A stretch of DNA of 64,000 bases from Pseudactinotalea sp. HY158 (GCF_009660225.1 NZ_CP045920.1:806001-870000); one strand, 5' to 3'. Numbered from the stretch's first letter, positions 1 through 9,589 are shown. The notes: generated by a model from the sequence alone, not told the origin. A program made the numbers and translations.

Positions 1-704
1 CGTCGGCCACCCGCGACGCCCGGAACCGGGCGGAGTTCATCGGCGGGGTGACCGATCGGCTCGGCGTCGCCCCCGAGGTGATCTCGGGGACGACGGAGGC
101 CGAGCTCTCGTTCACCGGCGCCGCCCGCGTCATCGGTCCAGGAACGGGCTCGCAGCCGGGGCCGGCGCTCGTGGTCGACCTGGGGGGCGGCTCGACCGAG
201 CTCGTCCTCGGGGACGCCGGCGGTGTGCTCGCGAGCTGGTCGATGGACGTCGGCTGCGTGCGCATCACCGAGCGTCACCTCGCGGGCGATCCGCCGACGT
301 CCGGCCAGGTGGCCGCCGCCCGCGCCGACGTGCGGGCCGCGATCGCCCAGGCGGCGACGGCGGTGCCGCTCGACCGGGTGCGCACCCTCGTGGGGCTGGC
401 GGGATCGGTCACGACCGTGACCGCGCACGCGCTCGGCCTGACCGCCTACCAGCCGGAGCGCATCAACGGGGCCCGGCTCGGCGTGCTCGAGATCGAGCGT
501 GCCTGCGCGGACCTGCTCCACCGAACCCGCGCGCAGCGGGGCGACCTCGGCTTCATGCACCCGGGCCGGGTCGACGTCATCGGAGCCGGTGCGCTCGTGT
601 GGAGCGAGGTCGTCGCCGCGGTCGCGGCCCACGGACACGTGCACGAGGCGACCACGAGCGAGCACGACATCCTCGACGGCATCGCCCTCTCCCTCGGCGG
701 GTAG
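1..704 (+). CDS. ppx: Ppx/GppA-family phosphatase (exopolyphosphatase), 3' part
   Basis: This is the C-terminal part of an ASKHA-fold exopolyphosphatase / guanosine pentaphosphate phosphohydrolase, which hydrolyses polyphosphate or pppGpp in the cytoplasm. The gene is cut by the window edge: reading in frame from base 3 gives ATRDARNR followed by EFIGGV, a conserved stretch upstream of the GTG at 48, so that GTG is internal. The phosphate-binding loop VVDLGGGSTELVLG and the later LVGLAGSVTT segment are diagnostic. The gene ends in an alanine-rich tail and a TAG that lies inside a 22-nt palindrome. It converges on the purine permease gene. Family assignment is firm; substrate (polyP or pppGpp) cannot be told from sequence. 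Confidence 0.9.
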   Translation, partial: SATRDARNRAEFIGGVTDRLGVAPEVISGTTEAELSFTGAARVIGPGTGSQPGPALVVDLGGGSTELVLGDAGGVLASWSMDVGCVRITERHLAGDPPTSGQVAAARADVRAAIAQAATAVPLDRVRTLVGLAGSVTTVTAHALGLTAYQPERINGARLGVLEIERACADLLHRTRAQRGDLGFMHPGRVDVIGAGALVWSEVVAAVAAHGHVHEATTSEHDILDGIALSLGG

Positions 705-754
705 GGCGCGCCCTACCCGCGGACGCGAACGGGGCGCCCGGATCCGGACGCCCC
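698..754. terminator. Two palindromes between convergent genes, probable bidirectional terminator
   Basis: A perfect 22-nt palindrome at 698-719 covers the ppx stop codon. A second dyad at 731-754 has arms GGGGCG and CGCCCC around a CCGGATCCGG core. Both lie between the ends of convergent genes, the position expected for a shared terminator. No T-tract follows, as is usual in high-G+C actinobacteria. Confidence 0.55.
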
Positions 755-772
755 GCTCGCTCGACGAGGTGG

Positions 773-2185
773 CTACGCGAGCCAGACCCATCTGACGAGC
801 AGCAGCGCCGCCAGGATGTAGACGATCCAGTGGGCGTCCTTGACCCGGCCGGTGCACAGCTTGATCAGGGCGTAGGAGATGATGCCGATCGAGACGCCCT
901 CGGCGATCGAGAACGTGAACGGCATCGTCACCACGGTGAGGAAGGCCGGCACGGACTCGGAGATGTCGTCCCATTGCACGTGCCGCATCCCCTCCATCAT
1001 GAGGGCGCCGACGAGGATGAGCGCCGGCGCGGTCGCCGAGCCGGGCACGGCCGCGATGAGCGGGCTGAAGAACATCGCCACGAGGAACAGCGCCGCGCCG
1101 GTCACCGCCGTCAGGCCGGTGCGCCCGCCCTCCTCGACACCCGCGGCGGACTCGACGTAGGCGGTCGTCGTCGAGGTGCCCAGTGCCGCACCGCTCATCG
1201 CGGCGAGCCCGTCCATGGAGAACAGGGTCTTGGCGCGGGGCATGTTGCCGTGCTCGTCCATGTACCCGGACCGCTGCGAGAGCCCGGTCAGGGTGCCGGT
1301 CGCGTCGAAGAAGTCGACGAAGAAGAACGTGAAGATCACGGTGAGCAGGCCGGTGCTCAGCACGCCGGCGAAGTCCATCTGGAAGGCGAGATCGCTCGGC
1401 CAGATCGGTGCGGCGACGATCCCGTCGCCGAAGCCCGCGAACGCCGCGTAGCCGTCCGCGCCCTCATAGACCGGCAGCCGGAACGCGATCCCGATGACCG
1501 TGGTGGCGATGATGCCCCACAGGATCGCGCCCTTCACCTTGAGCTTCATGAGCGCCACGATGATGAGCAGGCCGATGAGCGCGAGCCAGACGTGCGCATC
1601 GGCCACGTCGCCCACGCCCACGAAGGTCGCCTCGTTCGCGATGATGAAGCCGGCGTTCTTCATGCCGAGGAAGGCGAGGAACGCCCCGATCCCGGCGGTG
1701 ATCGCATACTTCATGCTCGTCGAGAGCGAGCGGGCGATCGCCTCCCGCAGGCCGATGACGCTCAGCGCCACGAACAGCACACCCGAGATGAAGACGGCCG
1801 CGAGGGCCTCCTGCCAGGTGTAGTCCATGCCGAGGACGACGGTGTAGGTGAAGAAGGCGTTGAGCCCCATCCCCGGTGCCTGCATGAACGGGTAGCGCGC
1901 GATGAGCCCCATGTACAGCGAGCCGAGGATGGCCGCCATGCACGTGACCATGACGAGCTGCTGGAACACGTTGTCGACCCCGGGGATCACGATCGCGTCG
2001 GAGAGCACACTCGGGTTGACGAAGATCACGTAGCTCATCGCGAGGAACGTGGTGATCCCGGCGCGGATCTCCGTGGCGTAGTTCGATCCGTTCTTCGTGA
2101 TGCCGAAGAACCGGTCGACGGCGCCTCGGGGCTTGGTCGGGGCGACCGGCGGATCATCCTCGTGCTTGGCGGTGTCAGTACTCAT
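773..2185 (-). CDS. NCS2 family (AzgA-type) purine permease
   Basis: A 470-residue integral membrane protein of the nucleobase:cation symporter-2 AzgA subfamily, which imports adenine, guanine or hypoxanthine. Seen: an N-terminal RFFGITKNGSN segment, the GITTFLAMSYVIFVNP signature, the QAPGMGLNAFFTYTVV segment in an early helix, DFFDATGTLTGL, and about 12 to 14 hydrophobic stretches. The ATG at 2185 has a good Shine-Dalgarno (AAGGAG, 4 nt upstream). It is the last gene of the purine operon, 60 bp after guanine deaminase, which fits import of the substrates that the upstream enzymes oxidise. Exact base specificity is inference. Confidence 0.9.
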   Translation of the reverse strand: MSTDTAKHEDDPPVAPTKPRGAVDRFFGITKNGSNYATEIRAGITTFLAMSYVIFVNPSVLSDAIVIPGVDNVFQQLVMVTCMAAILGSLYMGLIARYPFMQAPGMGLNAFFTYTVVLGMDYTWQEALAAVFISGVLFVALSVIGLREAIARSLSTSMKYAITAGIGAFLAFLGMKNAGFIIANEATFVGVGDVADAHVWLALIGLLIIVALMKLKVKGAILWGIIATTVIGIAFRLPVYEGADGYAAFAGFGDGIVAAPIWPSDLAFQMDFAGVLSTGLLTVIFTFFFVDFFDATGTLTGLSQRSGYMDEHGNMPRAKTLFSMDGLAAMSGAALGTSTTTAYVESAAGVEEGGRTGLTAVTGAALFLVAMFFSPLIAAVPGSATAPALILVGALMMEGMRHVQWDDISESVPAFLTVVTMPFTFSIAEGVSIGIISYALIKLCTGRVKDAHWIVYILAALLLVRWVWLA

Positions 2186-2228
2186 TGCTCTCCTTCGGGC
2201 AGTGATCTGAGGTGAGATCGATGGTCAC

Positions 2229-2245
2229 GGGTCCAGTCTGGACCC
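2229..2245. other. GGGTCCAG-T-CTGGACCC dyad in the deaminase-permease gap
   Basis: An 8-bp perfect inverted repeat with a single central base lies in the 60-bp gap just after the guanine deaminase stop. It could be a weak attenuating hairpin or a protein site; the sequence does not decide. Confidence 0.35.
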
Positions 2246-3538
2246 TCAAGCAGCCTGGGACGCCCGGGTGTGGGCCGACACGCCGCTCGTCCAGACGCGG
2301 GAGATGTCGGCGGACGTGCCGCCGGCGAAGATCGCCGCGAGCGCCTCGTCGGGGCCGGGGGCGTGGGCGAGCACCGCGGCGAGCGTGGTGCCGGCGGCCG
2401 GATCGACCTCGATCGCGTCGAACGAGGCCCCGACCCCGAGGTGGCCCACGCCCGGAAGGTCGAGTGCGGCGGCTCCGGCGCGGGTGGCCAGGTGGAGCAG
2501 GTGCGCCGCGGTGAGCGGCACGCCGTCGGGCCGGAGCTGCTGATGGAAGTAGGCCTGGAGGCCCTCCTTGAACAGGCTCAGCCCCGTGCCGCCCCCGACG
2601 TCCGAGCCGAGCGCCAGCCGCACGCCCGCCTCGAGGTGGCGCCGCATGGGGAACAGGCCGCTGCCGAGGGAGGAGTTGGAGGAGGGGCAGTGCGAGACCG
2701 CGGTGCCGGTCTCCGCGAGCAGCGCGAGCTCGGCATCGCCGGCGTGCACGTTGTGCGCGAGCACGGTGTGTCCCCCGAGCAGGCCGGCGCGGTGGTAGGC
2801 CTCCGTATAGCTCGTGCCGAACAGCTCCTCCACGGCCGCGACCTCGGCGGGGTTCTCGTTCACGTGCGAGGTCACGAACAGGTCCGGCGCGAGCGCGAGC
2901 ACCTCCGCGCACGAGCGCAGCAGCTCCTCGGTGGCCGAGAGCGCGAACCGCGGGGTGACGGCGTAGCGCAGGGATCCCCTCCCGTGCCAGCGGGAGATGA
3001 GCTCGGCCGAGTCGATCGCGGCACGTTCGGGGGTCGTGTGCAGGTCGGGGCGCAGGTGCCGATCGCCGACGACGAGTCCGGCGGTCATGCGCAGGCCCGT
3101 CGCCTCCGCGGCGCGGAAGAGGGCGTCGGTGGCGCTCGCGTAGTGCGCGCCGAACACGAGCGCCGTCGTGGTTCCCGCGGCGAGCAGGCCCGAGGTGAAC
3201 TCGCCGGCGACCCGGGCGGCGTAGCCCGGATCGGCCATCCGGGCCTCCTCGGGCAGGGCGCAGCGCTCGAGCCAGTCGAGCAGCGGCAGCCCCAGCCCGC
3301 CGATGATCCGCAGCTGCGGGAAGTGCACGTGGGTGTCCACGAGCCCGGGCAGGACGACCCCGGCGAGGGCAACGACGGGGGCGTCGGGGAGGGCGTTGCG
3401 CGCTTCGGCGAGCGTGCCGCGGGCGCGGATGACGCCGTCGGTGACCGTCAGGGCGGCCTGCTCGGCGCGCAGGGTGCCGCCGGTGAACGGGTCGGTCGGG
3501 GTGTCCACGAGCAGGCCGTGGAAGATGGTCGTGGTCAT
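2246..3538 (-). CDS. guaD: Guanine deaminase (amidohydrolase family)
   Basis: A 430-residue metal-dependent amidohydrolase that converts guanine to xanthine, the substrate of the xanthine dehydrogenase encoded upstream. Seen: metal ligands in DTHVHFPQ (about residue 70), the guanine-deaminase segment LLDWLERCALPEEARM, TSHVNEN, LAHNVH, SHCPSSNSSLGSG and GSDVGGGTGLSLF near the C-terminus. The start ATG at 3538 overlaps the xdhC stop by 4 bp (ATGA), so translation is coupled. An open frame continues upstream but belongs to xdhC antiframe sequence. A related cytosolic deaminase such as 8-oxoguanine deaminase is possible, but the operon argues for guanine. Confidence 0.9.
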   Translation of the reverse strand: MTTTIFHGLLVDTPTDPFTGGTLRAEQAALTVTDGVIRARGTLAEARNALPDAPVVALAGVVLPGLVDTHVHFPQLRIIGGLGLPLLDWLERCALPEEARMADPGYAARVAGEFTSGLLAAGTTTALVFGAHYASATDALFRAAEATGLRMTAGLVVGDRHLRPDLHTTPERAAIDSAELISRWHGRGSLRYAVTPRFALSATEELLRSCAEVLALAPDLFVTSHVNENPAEVAAVEELFGTSYTEAYHRAGLLGGHTVLAHNVHAGDAELALLAETGTAVSHCPSSNSSLGSGLFPMRRHLEAGVRLALGSDVGGGTGLSLFKEGLQAYFHQQLRPDGVPLTAAHLLHLATRAGAAALDLPGVGHLGVGASFDAIEVDPAAGTTLAAVLAHAPGPDEALAAIFAGGTSADISRVWTSGVSAHTRASQAA

Positions 3539-4338
3539 GCTGCAGCCTTCTGGAAGACGCGCATCAGGTCGGCGGCGACGCTGACGGCGATGACGGCGGG
3601 GGCCTTGCCGGCGATGTCCGGCACCCCGATCGGGCAGTGGATCCGTTCGATGGCCGACTCGGTGTGCCCCTCGGCGGCGAGCTTCATCCGGAATCGCGAC
3701 CACTTCGCCGCCGAGCCGATCACCCCGATGCTGCCCAGGCCGCCGCGTCGCAACGCCGCATCGCACAGCGCGAGGTCCTCGGCGTGGTCGTGGGTGAGCA
3801 CGAGCAGGTGGGCGCCGTCGGGCAGGTCGGCGAGGAGCGTCTCCGGTGCGGGCAGGGTGTGCCGGTGCACGGTGGCGGGGCAGTCCTCGGTGGCGCGGAC
3901 GAGCTCGTCGTCGATCATGGCGGCCCGGGAATCGGTCAGGTGCAGGATGAGATCGTGCCGGGCCAGGATCCGGGCGAGCTCCCCGCCCACGTGGCCCAGC
4001 CCGAAGACGGCCACGGTGGGCCGGGCCCCGATCGGCTCGAGGAGCACCCGCACGATGCCGCCACAGCACTGGGTGCCGTAGGTGACGTGCGCGTGCTCGT
4101 TCAGCCCGAACTCGGCGTGCTCGATCTCGCGGACTCCGGCCGTGATCATCGCGCGGGCCCGCTCGGTCACGGTGGCCTCCATGTTGCCGCCGCCGATGCT
4201 TCCGCCCGCGCTGTCGGCGGCGACGAACATCTTGGCGCCGGCGTTGCGCGGGGAGTGCCCCCGGACCTCGACGATCGTGGCGAGTACCCCGGGGGTCCCG
4301 TCGTGCCTCGCGCGGGAGAGCGCGGTGATCCAGTCCAT
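3535..4338 (-). CDS. xdhC: XdhC accessory protein
   Basis: A 267-residue XdhC/CoxI family protein that binds molybdenum cofactor, promotes its sulfuration and inserts it into xanthine dehydrogenase. Seen: an N-terminal XdhC/CoxI domain with VEVRGHSPRNAGAKM and GGSIGGGNMEA, a CCGG pair of cysteines (TQCCGGI) thought to matter for cofactor binding, and a C-terminal Rossmann-like XdhC_C domain beginning AVFGLGHVGGEL and containing GVIGSAAKW. Start at ATG 4338 is the first plausible one; it lies 22 bp after xdhB. The 4-bp overlap with the deaminase gene shows one transcript. Confidence 0.9.
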   Translation of the reverse strand: MDWITALSRARHDGTPGVLATIVEVRGHSPRNAGAKMFVAADSAGGSIGGGNMEATVTERARAMITAGVREIEHAEFGLNEHAHVTYGTQCCGGIVRVLLEPIGARPTVAVFGLGHVGGELARILARHDLILHLTDSRAAMIDDELVRATEDCPATVHRHTLPAPETLLADLPDGAHLLVLTHDHAEDLALCDAALRRGGLGSIGVIGSAAKWSRFRMKLAAEGHTESAIERIHCPIGVPDIAGKAPAVIAVSVAADLMRVFQKAAA

Positions 4339-4360
4339 GGTTCGCAGACCTCGGATCGGA

Positions 4361-6730
4361 TCAGCCCGCGGTGAGCACGGGGGTCGGCGTCGAGCGGCGG
4401 GCCTGCTCGACCGCCCAGAACACCGCCTCGGCGGTGGCGGGGGAGGCGAGCTCGACCGGGCGGCCCGGCTCGCCGAACGCCGCCGCCGCGGCCCGGAGCG
4501 CCTCTCGGACGGCGATCGCGAGCATGAGCGGCGGTTCGCCCACGGCCTTCGATCCGTAGATGCTGCCGTCGTCGGTCGGGTGCACGTACAGGTCGACGTT
4601 GAACAGCTGCGGAAGCTCGGAGAAGGAGGGCAGCTTGTAGGTGCTCGCCGATTGCGTGAGCAGCTTCCCGCGGGTCGGCCCGTCGCTCGTGTCCCAGCGC
4701 AGGTCCTCCTGGGTGAGCCAGCCGGCGCCCTGGACGAACGCGCCCTCGACCTGTCCGAGGTCGATGAGCGGAGAGAGCGAACTGCCGACGTCGTGGAGCA
4801 GGTCCACCCGGCGGGTGGTGTAGGCGCCGGTGTACCCGTCGACCTCCACCTCGGCCACGGCCGCACCCCGGGCGAAGTACTTGAACGCGTTGCCCTTGTA
4901 GGTGCTCTGGTCGAAGTACAGCCCCTCGGTGCGGTAGTACCCGGTCGCCGAGAGGGAGACCCGCTGGAAATAGGCCGCGTCGACCAGTTCCTCCCACGTC
5001 AGGGTGGTGGCCGCGCCGAGACCGGAGACGACGCCGGCCGAGATCCGCACGTCGTTCGGGTGGACGCCGAGGAGCCCGGCCGCGACCGGGGCGAGGCGGT
5101 CGAGGATGAGTTCGCAGGCGTTCTTGACGGCGCCGCCGTTGAGGTCGGAGCCGGTCGAGGCCGACGTGGCCGAGGAGTTGGGCACCTTGTCGGTGCGCGT
5201 GGGCGCCAGGCGCACCCGGTCCAGGGGGAGCCCGAGCGCGGTCGCGGCGACCGCCAGCATCTTCTGGTGCAGGCCCTGGCCCATCTCCGTGCCGCCGTGG
5301 TTGATGAGCACGGAGCCGTCCTTGTAGACGAGCACGAGGGCGCCGGCCTGGTTGAAGAACGGCTTGTTGAAGGAGACCCCGAACTTGACCGGCGTGATCG
5401 CGAGGGCGCGCTTGACGTGCTCGTGGCCCGCGTTGAACTCCGCGATCTCCCGTTGCCGGTCGCCGTAGCGGCTCGACTCCTTGAGCTTGGCCCAGATGTC
5501 GTTCATGCGCTCCGCCTGGCTCACGACCTGCTCGTACGGCGTGGTCTGGCCCGGGGCGTAGAAGTTGCGCCGACGGATCTCCTCCTGGTCGATGCCGAGC
5601 ATCGTGGCGGCCTGGCCGAGGATGTCCTCGGTCACGACCATGCCGGAGGGGGCGCCGAAGCCGCGGAACGCCGTGTGCGAGGTCTTGTTCGTGCGGGCGA
5701 TGCGCCCGAGCACGTGCACGTTCGGCAGGTAGTAGGCGTTGTCCACGTGGCACAGGGCGCGGCTGACCACGGCCGGTGACAGGTCGATGCTGAATCCGCC
5801 GTCGGCGGTGAGCACGGCCTTGTAGGCGAGGATGTGCCCCTCGTCGTCGAAGCCCGCCTCCCAGGTGGCGTGGAACCCGCCGCGCTTGCCGGTGAGGGTC
5901 AGGTCCTGGGTGCGATTGAGGCGCAGCGCCACGGGCCTGCCGGTGAGCACGGCGCCGAGGGCCGCGACCGCGGCGAATCCGTTGGCGTTCGTCTCCTTCC
6001 CGCCGAAGCCGCCGCCCATGCGCAGACACTGGACGGTGACGCGGTGCGAGGGCACCCCGAGGACGCGGGCCACGACCTCCTGCGTGTGGCTCGGGGCCTG
6101 GGTCGAGGACTGCACGAAGACCTGCCCGCCCTCGTCGATCGTGGCGAAGGAGGCCTGGGTCTCGAGGTAGAAGTGCTCCTGGCCCTGGATGTCGAGTTCG
6201 CCGCTGAGCCGGTGCGGCGCGCTCGCGAGCGCCGCGTCGGCGTCGCCTCGCTGGAGCGTGGCCTGGGGGCCTTGGAACGCTCCGGCGGCGATCGCCTCCT
6301 GGGTCGTGATGATCGAGGGCAGCTCCGTCGCGGAGATCTCGATCGCCTCGGCGGCCAGGCGCGCCTCCTCGAGGCTGTCGGCGAGCACCCAGGCCACGTG
6401 CTGGCCGTAGTACTGCACCGTGTCCGGGAACAGGGTCTCGTCGCCGATGTCGCCGTAGTCGTTGACCCCGGGCACGTCCGCGGCGGTGAGCACGCGGACG
6501 ACGCCGGGCATGGTCTCGGCGCGAGTGGTGTCGAGGGAGTCGATGCGGGCGTGTGCCGCGTCGACCGTGGCGGGCCACGCGTAGAGCACGTGGGCGCTGC
6601 GGGGCGGCAGGTCGTCGGTGTAGAGGGCCTTGCCGGTGACGTGATCCCAGGCGCTCTCGTGCGGCATGATCACACCGGCGGCGGCTCCCGCCGGGATCTC
6701 GGAGAGTGGGCGCGAGCTGAAGACGCTCAT
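4361..6730 (-). CDS. xdhB: Xanthine dehydrogenase, molybdopterin-binding subunit
   Basis: A 789-residue large subunit that carries the molybdenum cofactor and oxidises hypoxanthine and xanthine. Seen: an N-terminal a/b-hammerhead domain (ALYTDDLP), the cofactor-binding GGGFGGKE motif, RGFGAPSGM (family usually has RGFGGPQ), the glutamine-type MGQGLHQKM segment, and a C-terminal VGEPPLML whose glutamate is the catalytic base in characterised enzymes. Length matches bacterial XdhB (about 780). Start ATG 6730 overlaps the xdhA stop by 4 bp. It acts as a heteromer with XdhA and is matured by XdhC. Confidence 0.93.
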   Translation of the reverse strand: MSVFSSRPLSEIPAGAAAGVIMPHESAWDHVTGKALYTDDLPPRSAHVLYAWPATVDAAHARIDSLDTTRAETMPGVVRVLTAADVPGVNDYGDIGDETLFPDTVQYYGQHVAWVLADSLEEARLAAEAIEISATELPSIITTQEAIAAGAFQGPQATLQRGDADAALASAPHRLSGELDIQGQEHFYLETQASFATIDEGGQVFVQSSTQAPSHTQEVVARVLGVPSHRVTVQCLRMGGGFGGKETNANGFAAVAALGAVLTGRPVALRLNRTQDLTLTGKRGGFHATWEAGFDDEGHILAYKAVLTADGGFSIDLSPAVVSRALCHVDNAYYLPNVHVLGRIARTNKTSHTAFRGFGAPSGMVVTEDILGQAATMLGIDQEEIRRRNFYAPGQTTPYEQVVSQAERMNDIWAKLKESSRYGDRQREIAEFNAGHEHVKRALAITPVKFGVSFNKPFFNQAGALVLVYKDGSVLINHGGTEMGQGLHQKMLAVAATALGLPLDRVRLAPTRTDKVPNSSATSASTGSDLNGGAVKNACELILDRLAPVAAGLLGVHPNDVRISAGVVSGLGAATTLTWEELVDAAYFQRVSLSATGYYRTEGLYFDQSTYKGNAFKYFARGAAVAEVEVDGYTGAYTTRRVDLLHDVGSSLSPLIDLGQVEGAFVQGAGWLTQEDLRWDTSDGPTRGKLLTQSASTYKLPSFSELPQLFNVDLYVHPTDDGSIYGSKAVGEPPLMLAIAVREALRAAAAAFGEPGRPVELASPATAEAVFWAVEQARRSTPTPVLTAG

Positions 6731-8394
6731 GATGCGACCTCCGCGTAGAAGCGACGAATGGACTGCGCCAGGGTGGCGCTGCGGTAGGCGGCGCTGGCGC
6801 GGTGGTCGGACATGGGGGTCCCGACCGAGTTCATGATGTCGGCGGCGGCGTCGAAGCTCTCACGCGACCACGGCCTGCCGGCGAGTGCGGCCTCGGCGGC
6901 CTCGGCGCGCAGCGGGGTCGCGGCGGCGCCACCGACGCCGATGCGCACGTGGCTCACGACGCCGTCCGTGAGCGTCGCGGCGATCGCGACCGCCACCGAG
7001 GAGATGTCGTCGAACTTGCGCTTGGCCACCTTGTAGAAGCGGCCGAGCGGCGCGATCGGGGTGGGAATGCGGACGGCGCGGATGAGCTCGTCGGCGGCCC
7101 GGACGCTCTGCCGGTACCCGGTGAAGTACCCGGCCAGGGGCACGGTGCGGTCGCCGCGGGTCGAGGTGAGCACGAGTTCGGCGTCGAGCGCGAGCAGCGC
7201 GGGGGCCAGGTCGCCGATCGGCGAGCCGGTGCCGAGGTTCCCGCCGATGGTGGCGGCGTTGCGGATGAGCTGGGAGGCGAACAGCGGGAACAGCTGGGCG
7301 AGGAGGGGCACGGAGCCGCGCAGCTGCCGTTCCACCTCGGAGAGGGTGAGCCCCGCGCCGATCTCGATGTGACCGTCGGCCGCGGCGAACGTGCGCAACT
7401 CGGGCAACTGGTCGATGGCGATGGTCAGGGGGGCGCGGCGATGCTTGATCGTCAGCTCCACGCCCCAGTCCGTCGAACCCGCGAGCAGCACGGAGTCCGG
7501 CTGGGCGGCGAGGAGCTCGACGGCCTCGGCCAGGTCGGCCGGGCGCACGAACGCAGTGCCGCCGACGTCGATCCGGGTCGGCGCGCTCACGGGCGCCGGC
7601 CGGGAGCGGCGCTGTGCGATCGGATCGTCCGGGTCGACCCCGCCGAGGGCGAAGGCGGCGTCGCGGATGGGACGGTAGCCCGTGCACCGGCACAGGTTGC
7701 CGGAGAGCGCGTGCAGGTCGAAGCCGTTGGGCCCGATCTCCGCGTCGTGCCCGGGGGCGGCCTCGTATCGCGTCGCCGGCTCGACCACGGCCTCGGTGAT
7801 GTCCTCGGTGCGCGGGGGGAGCCAGTCCTCGAGCGGGCGGGCGGCGTCGTCCATGACGATCGACCACGGCAGTTCGTTGCCGCTCGGCTCGATCCGGGCG
7901 CTCGAGACGATGTCGGAGGTGGCCGGCGCCGAGCAGCAGCCCGAGCCCTGCCCGCAGGGGCTTCGATCCTCGCGGTAGTACTCGGCGGCCATCGACGACA
8001 CGAACCCGGGCGTGCAGTACCCGCACTGGGAGCCGCCGCGCAGCGCCATCTCCTCCTGGACCGGATGGAGGGCGTCGGCGGTGGCGAGGCCCTCGGCGCT
8101 GTAGATCTCCTGCCCGGCGAGGGCGGCGGCGGGGATGAGGCAGGAGTTGACGGCGGTCCAGCGGGTCCCTCCCCGGCCGTCGGGCCGGGACACCATGACT
8201 GAGCAGGCGCCGCATTCACCCTCGGCGCAGCCCTCCTTCGGTCCCGTGACGCCGTTCGCGCGCAACCACTGCAACGTGGTCGTGTGCGGGGCGACGCCGC
8301 CGAGCGGTAGGGGCCGCCCGTTGACGGTCACCGGCTCGGGCGACGAGCCGGGTGCGCCGGGGTTGCCGCCCGGACGATCGACGATCTCGGTCAT
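6727..8394 (-). CDS. xdhA: Xanthine dehydrogenase, FeS/FAD small subunit with a long insertion
   Basis: A 555-residue electron-transfer subunit with two 2Fe-2S clusters and FAD. The ATG at 8394 is chosen because AAGGAGG lies 7 nt upstream; an in-frame extension to 8493 lacks this. Seen: plant-type ferredoxin cysteines C56, C61, C64 and C85; second-cluster cysteines C124 and C127 (QCGYCTPGF) and C235 and C237 ([10 protein letters not shown]); an FAD domain from about 275 with [13 protein letters not shown]; and a CO-dehydrogenase-flavoprotein C-terminal domain. Odd: about 90 residues (141-228), including a CGQGSGCC cluster, separate the two cysteine pairs of the second cluster, which normally lie about 30 apart. 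First gene of the purine operon. Confidence 0.9.
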   Translation of the reverse strand: MTEIVDRPGGNPGAPGSSPEPVTVNGRPLPLGGVAPHTTTLQWLRANGVTGPKEGCAEGECGACSVMVSRPDGRGGTRWTAVNSCLIPAAALAGQEIYSAEGLATADALHPVQEEMALRGGSQCGYCTPGFVSSMAAEYYREDRSPCGQGSGCCSAPATSDIVSSARIEPSGNELPWSIVMDDAARPLEDWLPPRTEDITEAVVEPATRYEAAPGHDAEIGPNGFDLHALSGNLCRCTGYRPIRDAAFALGGVDPDDPIAQRRSRPAPVSAPTRIDVGGTAFVRPADLAEAVELLAAQPDSVLLAGSTDWGVELTIKHRRAPLTIAIDQLPELRTFAAADGHIEIGAGLTLSEVERQLRGSVPLLAQLFPLFASQLIRNAATIGGNLGTGSPIGDLAPALLALDAELVLTSTRGDRTVPLAGYFTGYRQSVRAADELIRAVRIPTPIAPLGRFYKVAKRKFDDISSVAVAIAATLTDGVVSHVRIGVGGAAATPLRAEAAEAALAGRPWSRESFDAAADIMNSVGTPMSDHRASAAYRSATLAQSIRRFYAEVAS

Positions 8395-8541
8395 GTTCCA
8401 TCCTCCTTGGCCCGCCACGGCAGCGGTGCCGGGCAATGCTCGAGCAGCGCTGGTTCTAGCATGGTTAGGGCCGACGGAGTCGGGGCTAGCCACGCCAGGT
8501 TATCCATGCGAACAGGTCGTGACTACTGTGACGCAGCATAC
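8395..8541. promoter_or_regulatory. Divergent intergenic region, xdh operon / uracil-DNA glycosylase
   Basis: The 147-bp gap must hold the promoter of the minus-strand purine operon, and probably the promoter of the divergent glycosylase gene. I see the strong Shine-Dalgarno of xdhA just inside it but no clear -35/-10 pair or operator dyad, and no adjacent regulator gene. Confidence 0.4.
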
Positions 8542-9522
8542 ATGACGGGTGGGGTAATGGAAATAGACTTTCACGATGCGGTCAACCGCGGGTTCGTGCC
8601 GCCGGGGAGCGGCTGGCCGGGGGACCTCGCCGGGCCGCGGACTCCGGTCGCGGCGAACGCCCGGGACGTAGCCGACCTCTCCGAGCTGTCCGCCCTCGCC
8701 GGCGGGGCCCGTGAGCGCGTGGACGACGAGGCGGCGCGCGCCGGTGATTCTGCCGCCGATGCCGCCTCGCTGGACGAACTGTCCGCGCGGATCAGCGTGT
8801 GCCGGGCGTGCCCGCGGCTCGTGGACTGGCGCGAGGAGGTGGCCCGCACTCGGCGCCGGGCCTTCCGCGACCAGACCTATTGGGGCCGGCCCGCACCGGG
8901 ATTCGGCGATCCGAGGGCGACGTTCGTCATCCTCGGACTCGCGCCCGCCGCCCACGGGGCGAACCGCACGGGGCGGGTGTTCACGGGCGACCGCACCGGG
9001 GACTGGCTCGTCGAGGCGCTGTACCGGGCGGGCTATGCGAATCAGCCCACGTCGACCCACGCCGGGGACGGCCTCGAGCTCACGGGCGTGCGGATGCTCT
9101 CCTCGGTGCGGTGCGCCCCGCCCCAGAACAAGCCCACGACCGAGGAGGTGCACACGTGTGCCCCGTGGCTCGACGCCGAGCTGCGGCTCCTGCGGCCGAC
9201 CGTGCTGCTCGCGCTCGGCGGGATCGCCTGGCAGTCGGCGGCCACCGCACTCGTGCGTCTCGGCTGGCAGCTGCCTCGCCCGCGGCCGAGGTTCGGCCAC
9301 GGCCAGGTCATGTCCGCCCACCCGGCCGAACCGGCGCGCCCGGCCGGGGACCGTGCAACCGCGGGGCCCGGGCCCACCGGTGAACGCGCCGGGGCCTGGG
9401 CGCCGCGGCTGCGGGTCGTGGGCTGCTACCACCCCTCGCAGCAGAACACGTTCACCGGCCGGCTCACCGAGGAGATGTTCGACGCCGCGCTCGAGTTGTG
9501 CCGCGAGCATCCCGCAACGTAA
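8542..9522 (+). CDS. Type-5 uracil-DNA glycosylase
   Basis: A DNA-repair enzyme that excises uracil and related bases, family 5 (UdgB), cytoplasmic. Seen: iron-sulfur type cysteines in [16 protein letters not shown] and HTCAPWL; the base-excision motif [19 protein letters not shown]; and the C-terminal [10 protein letters not shown] motif. The start is uncertain: ATG 8542 and ATG 8557 are both possible and neither has a good ribosome site; a further in-frame extension to 8407 runs into the xdh promoter. A low-complexity acidic/alanine segment precedes the catalytic domain, and a proline/alanine-rich insert sits near residues 255-285. It is transcribed divergently from xdhA. Confidence 0.88.
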   Translation: MTGGVMEIDFHDAVNRGFVPPGSGWPGDLAGPRTPVAANARDVADLSELSALAGGARERVDDEAARAGDSAADAASLDELSARISVCRACPRLVDWREEVARTRRRAFRDQTYWGRPAPGFGDPRATFVILGLAPAAHGANRTGRVFTGDRTGDWLVEALYRAGYANQPTSTHAGDGLELTGVRMLSSVRCAPPQNKPTTEEVHTCAPWLDAELRLLRPTVLLALGGIAWQSAATALVRLGWQLPRPRPRFGHGQVMSAHPAEPARPAGDRATAGPGPTGERAGAWAPRLRVVGCYHPSQQNTFTGRLTEEMFDAALELCREHPAT

Positions 9523-9589
9523 CGCAGGCCACACGGCCGGGGTGTCCCAGGCCATTGGCGGGCCGGGCCCGTGTTCCTAGCATGAAGGC

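Noticed and set aside
599-2215. 538-codon plus-strand frame opposite the purine permease
   Set aside because: Highly charged, histidine/arginine-rich antisense shadow of the permease; no family sequence.
2270-4081. 603-codon plus-strand frame across guaD and xdhC
   Set aside because: Shadow typical of high-G+C DNA; the minus-strand genes carry all recognisable motifs.
4167-6578. 803-codon second minus-strand frame inside xdhB
   Set aside because: Arginine/histidine/proline-rich translation in the wrong frame of xdhB.
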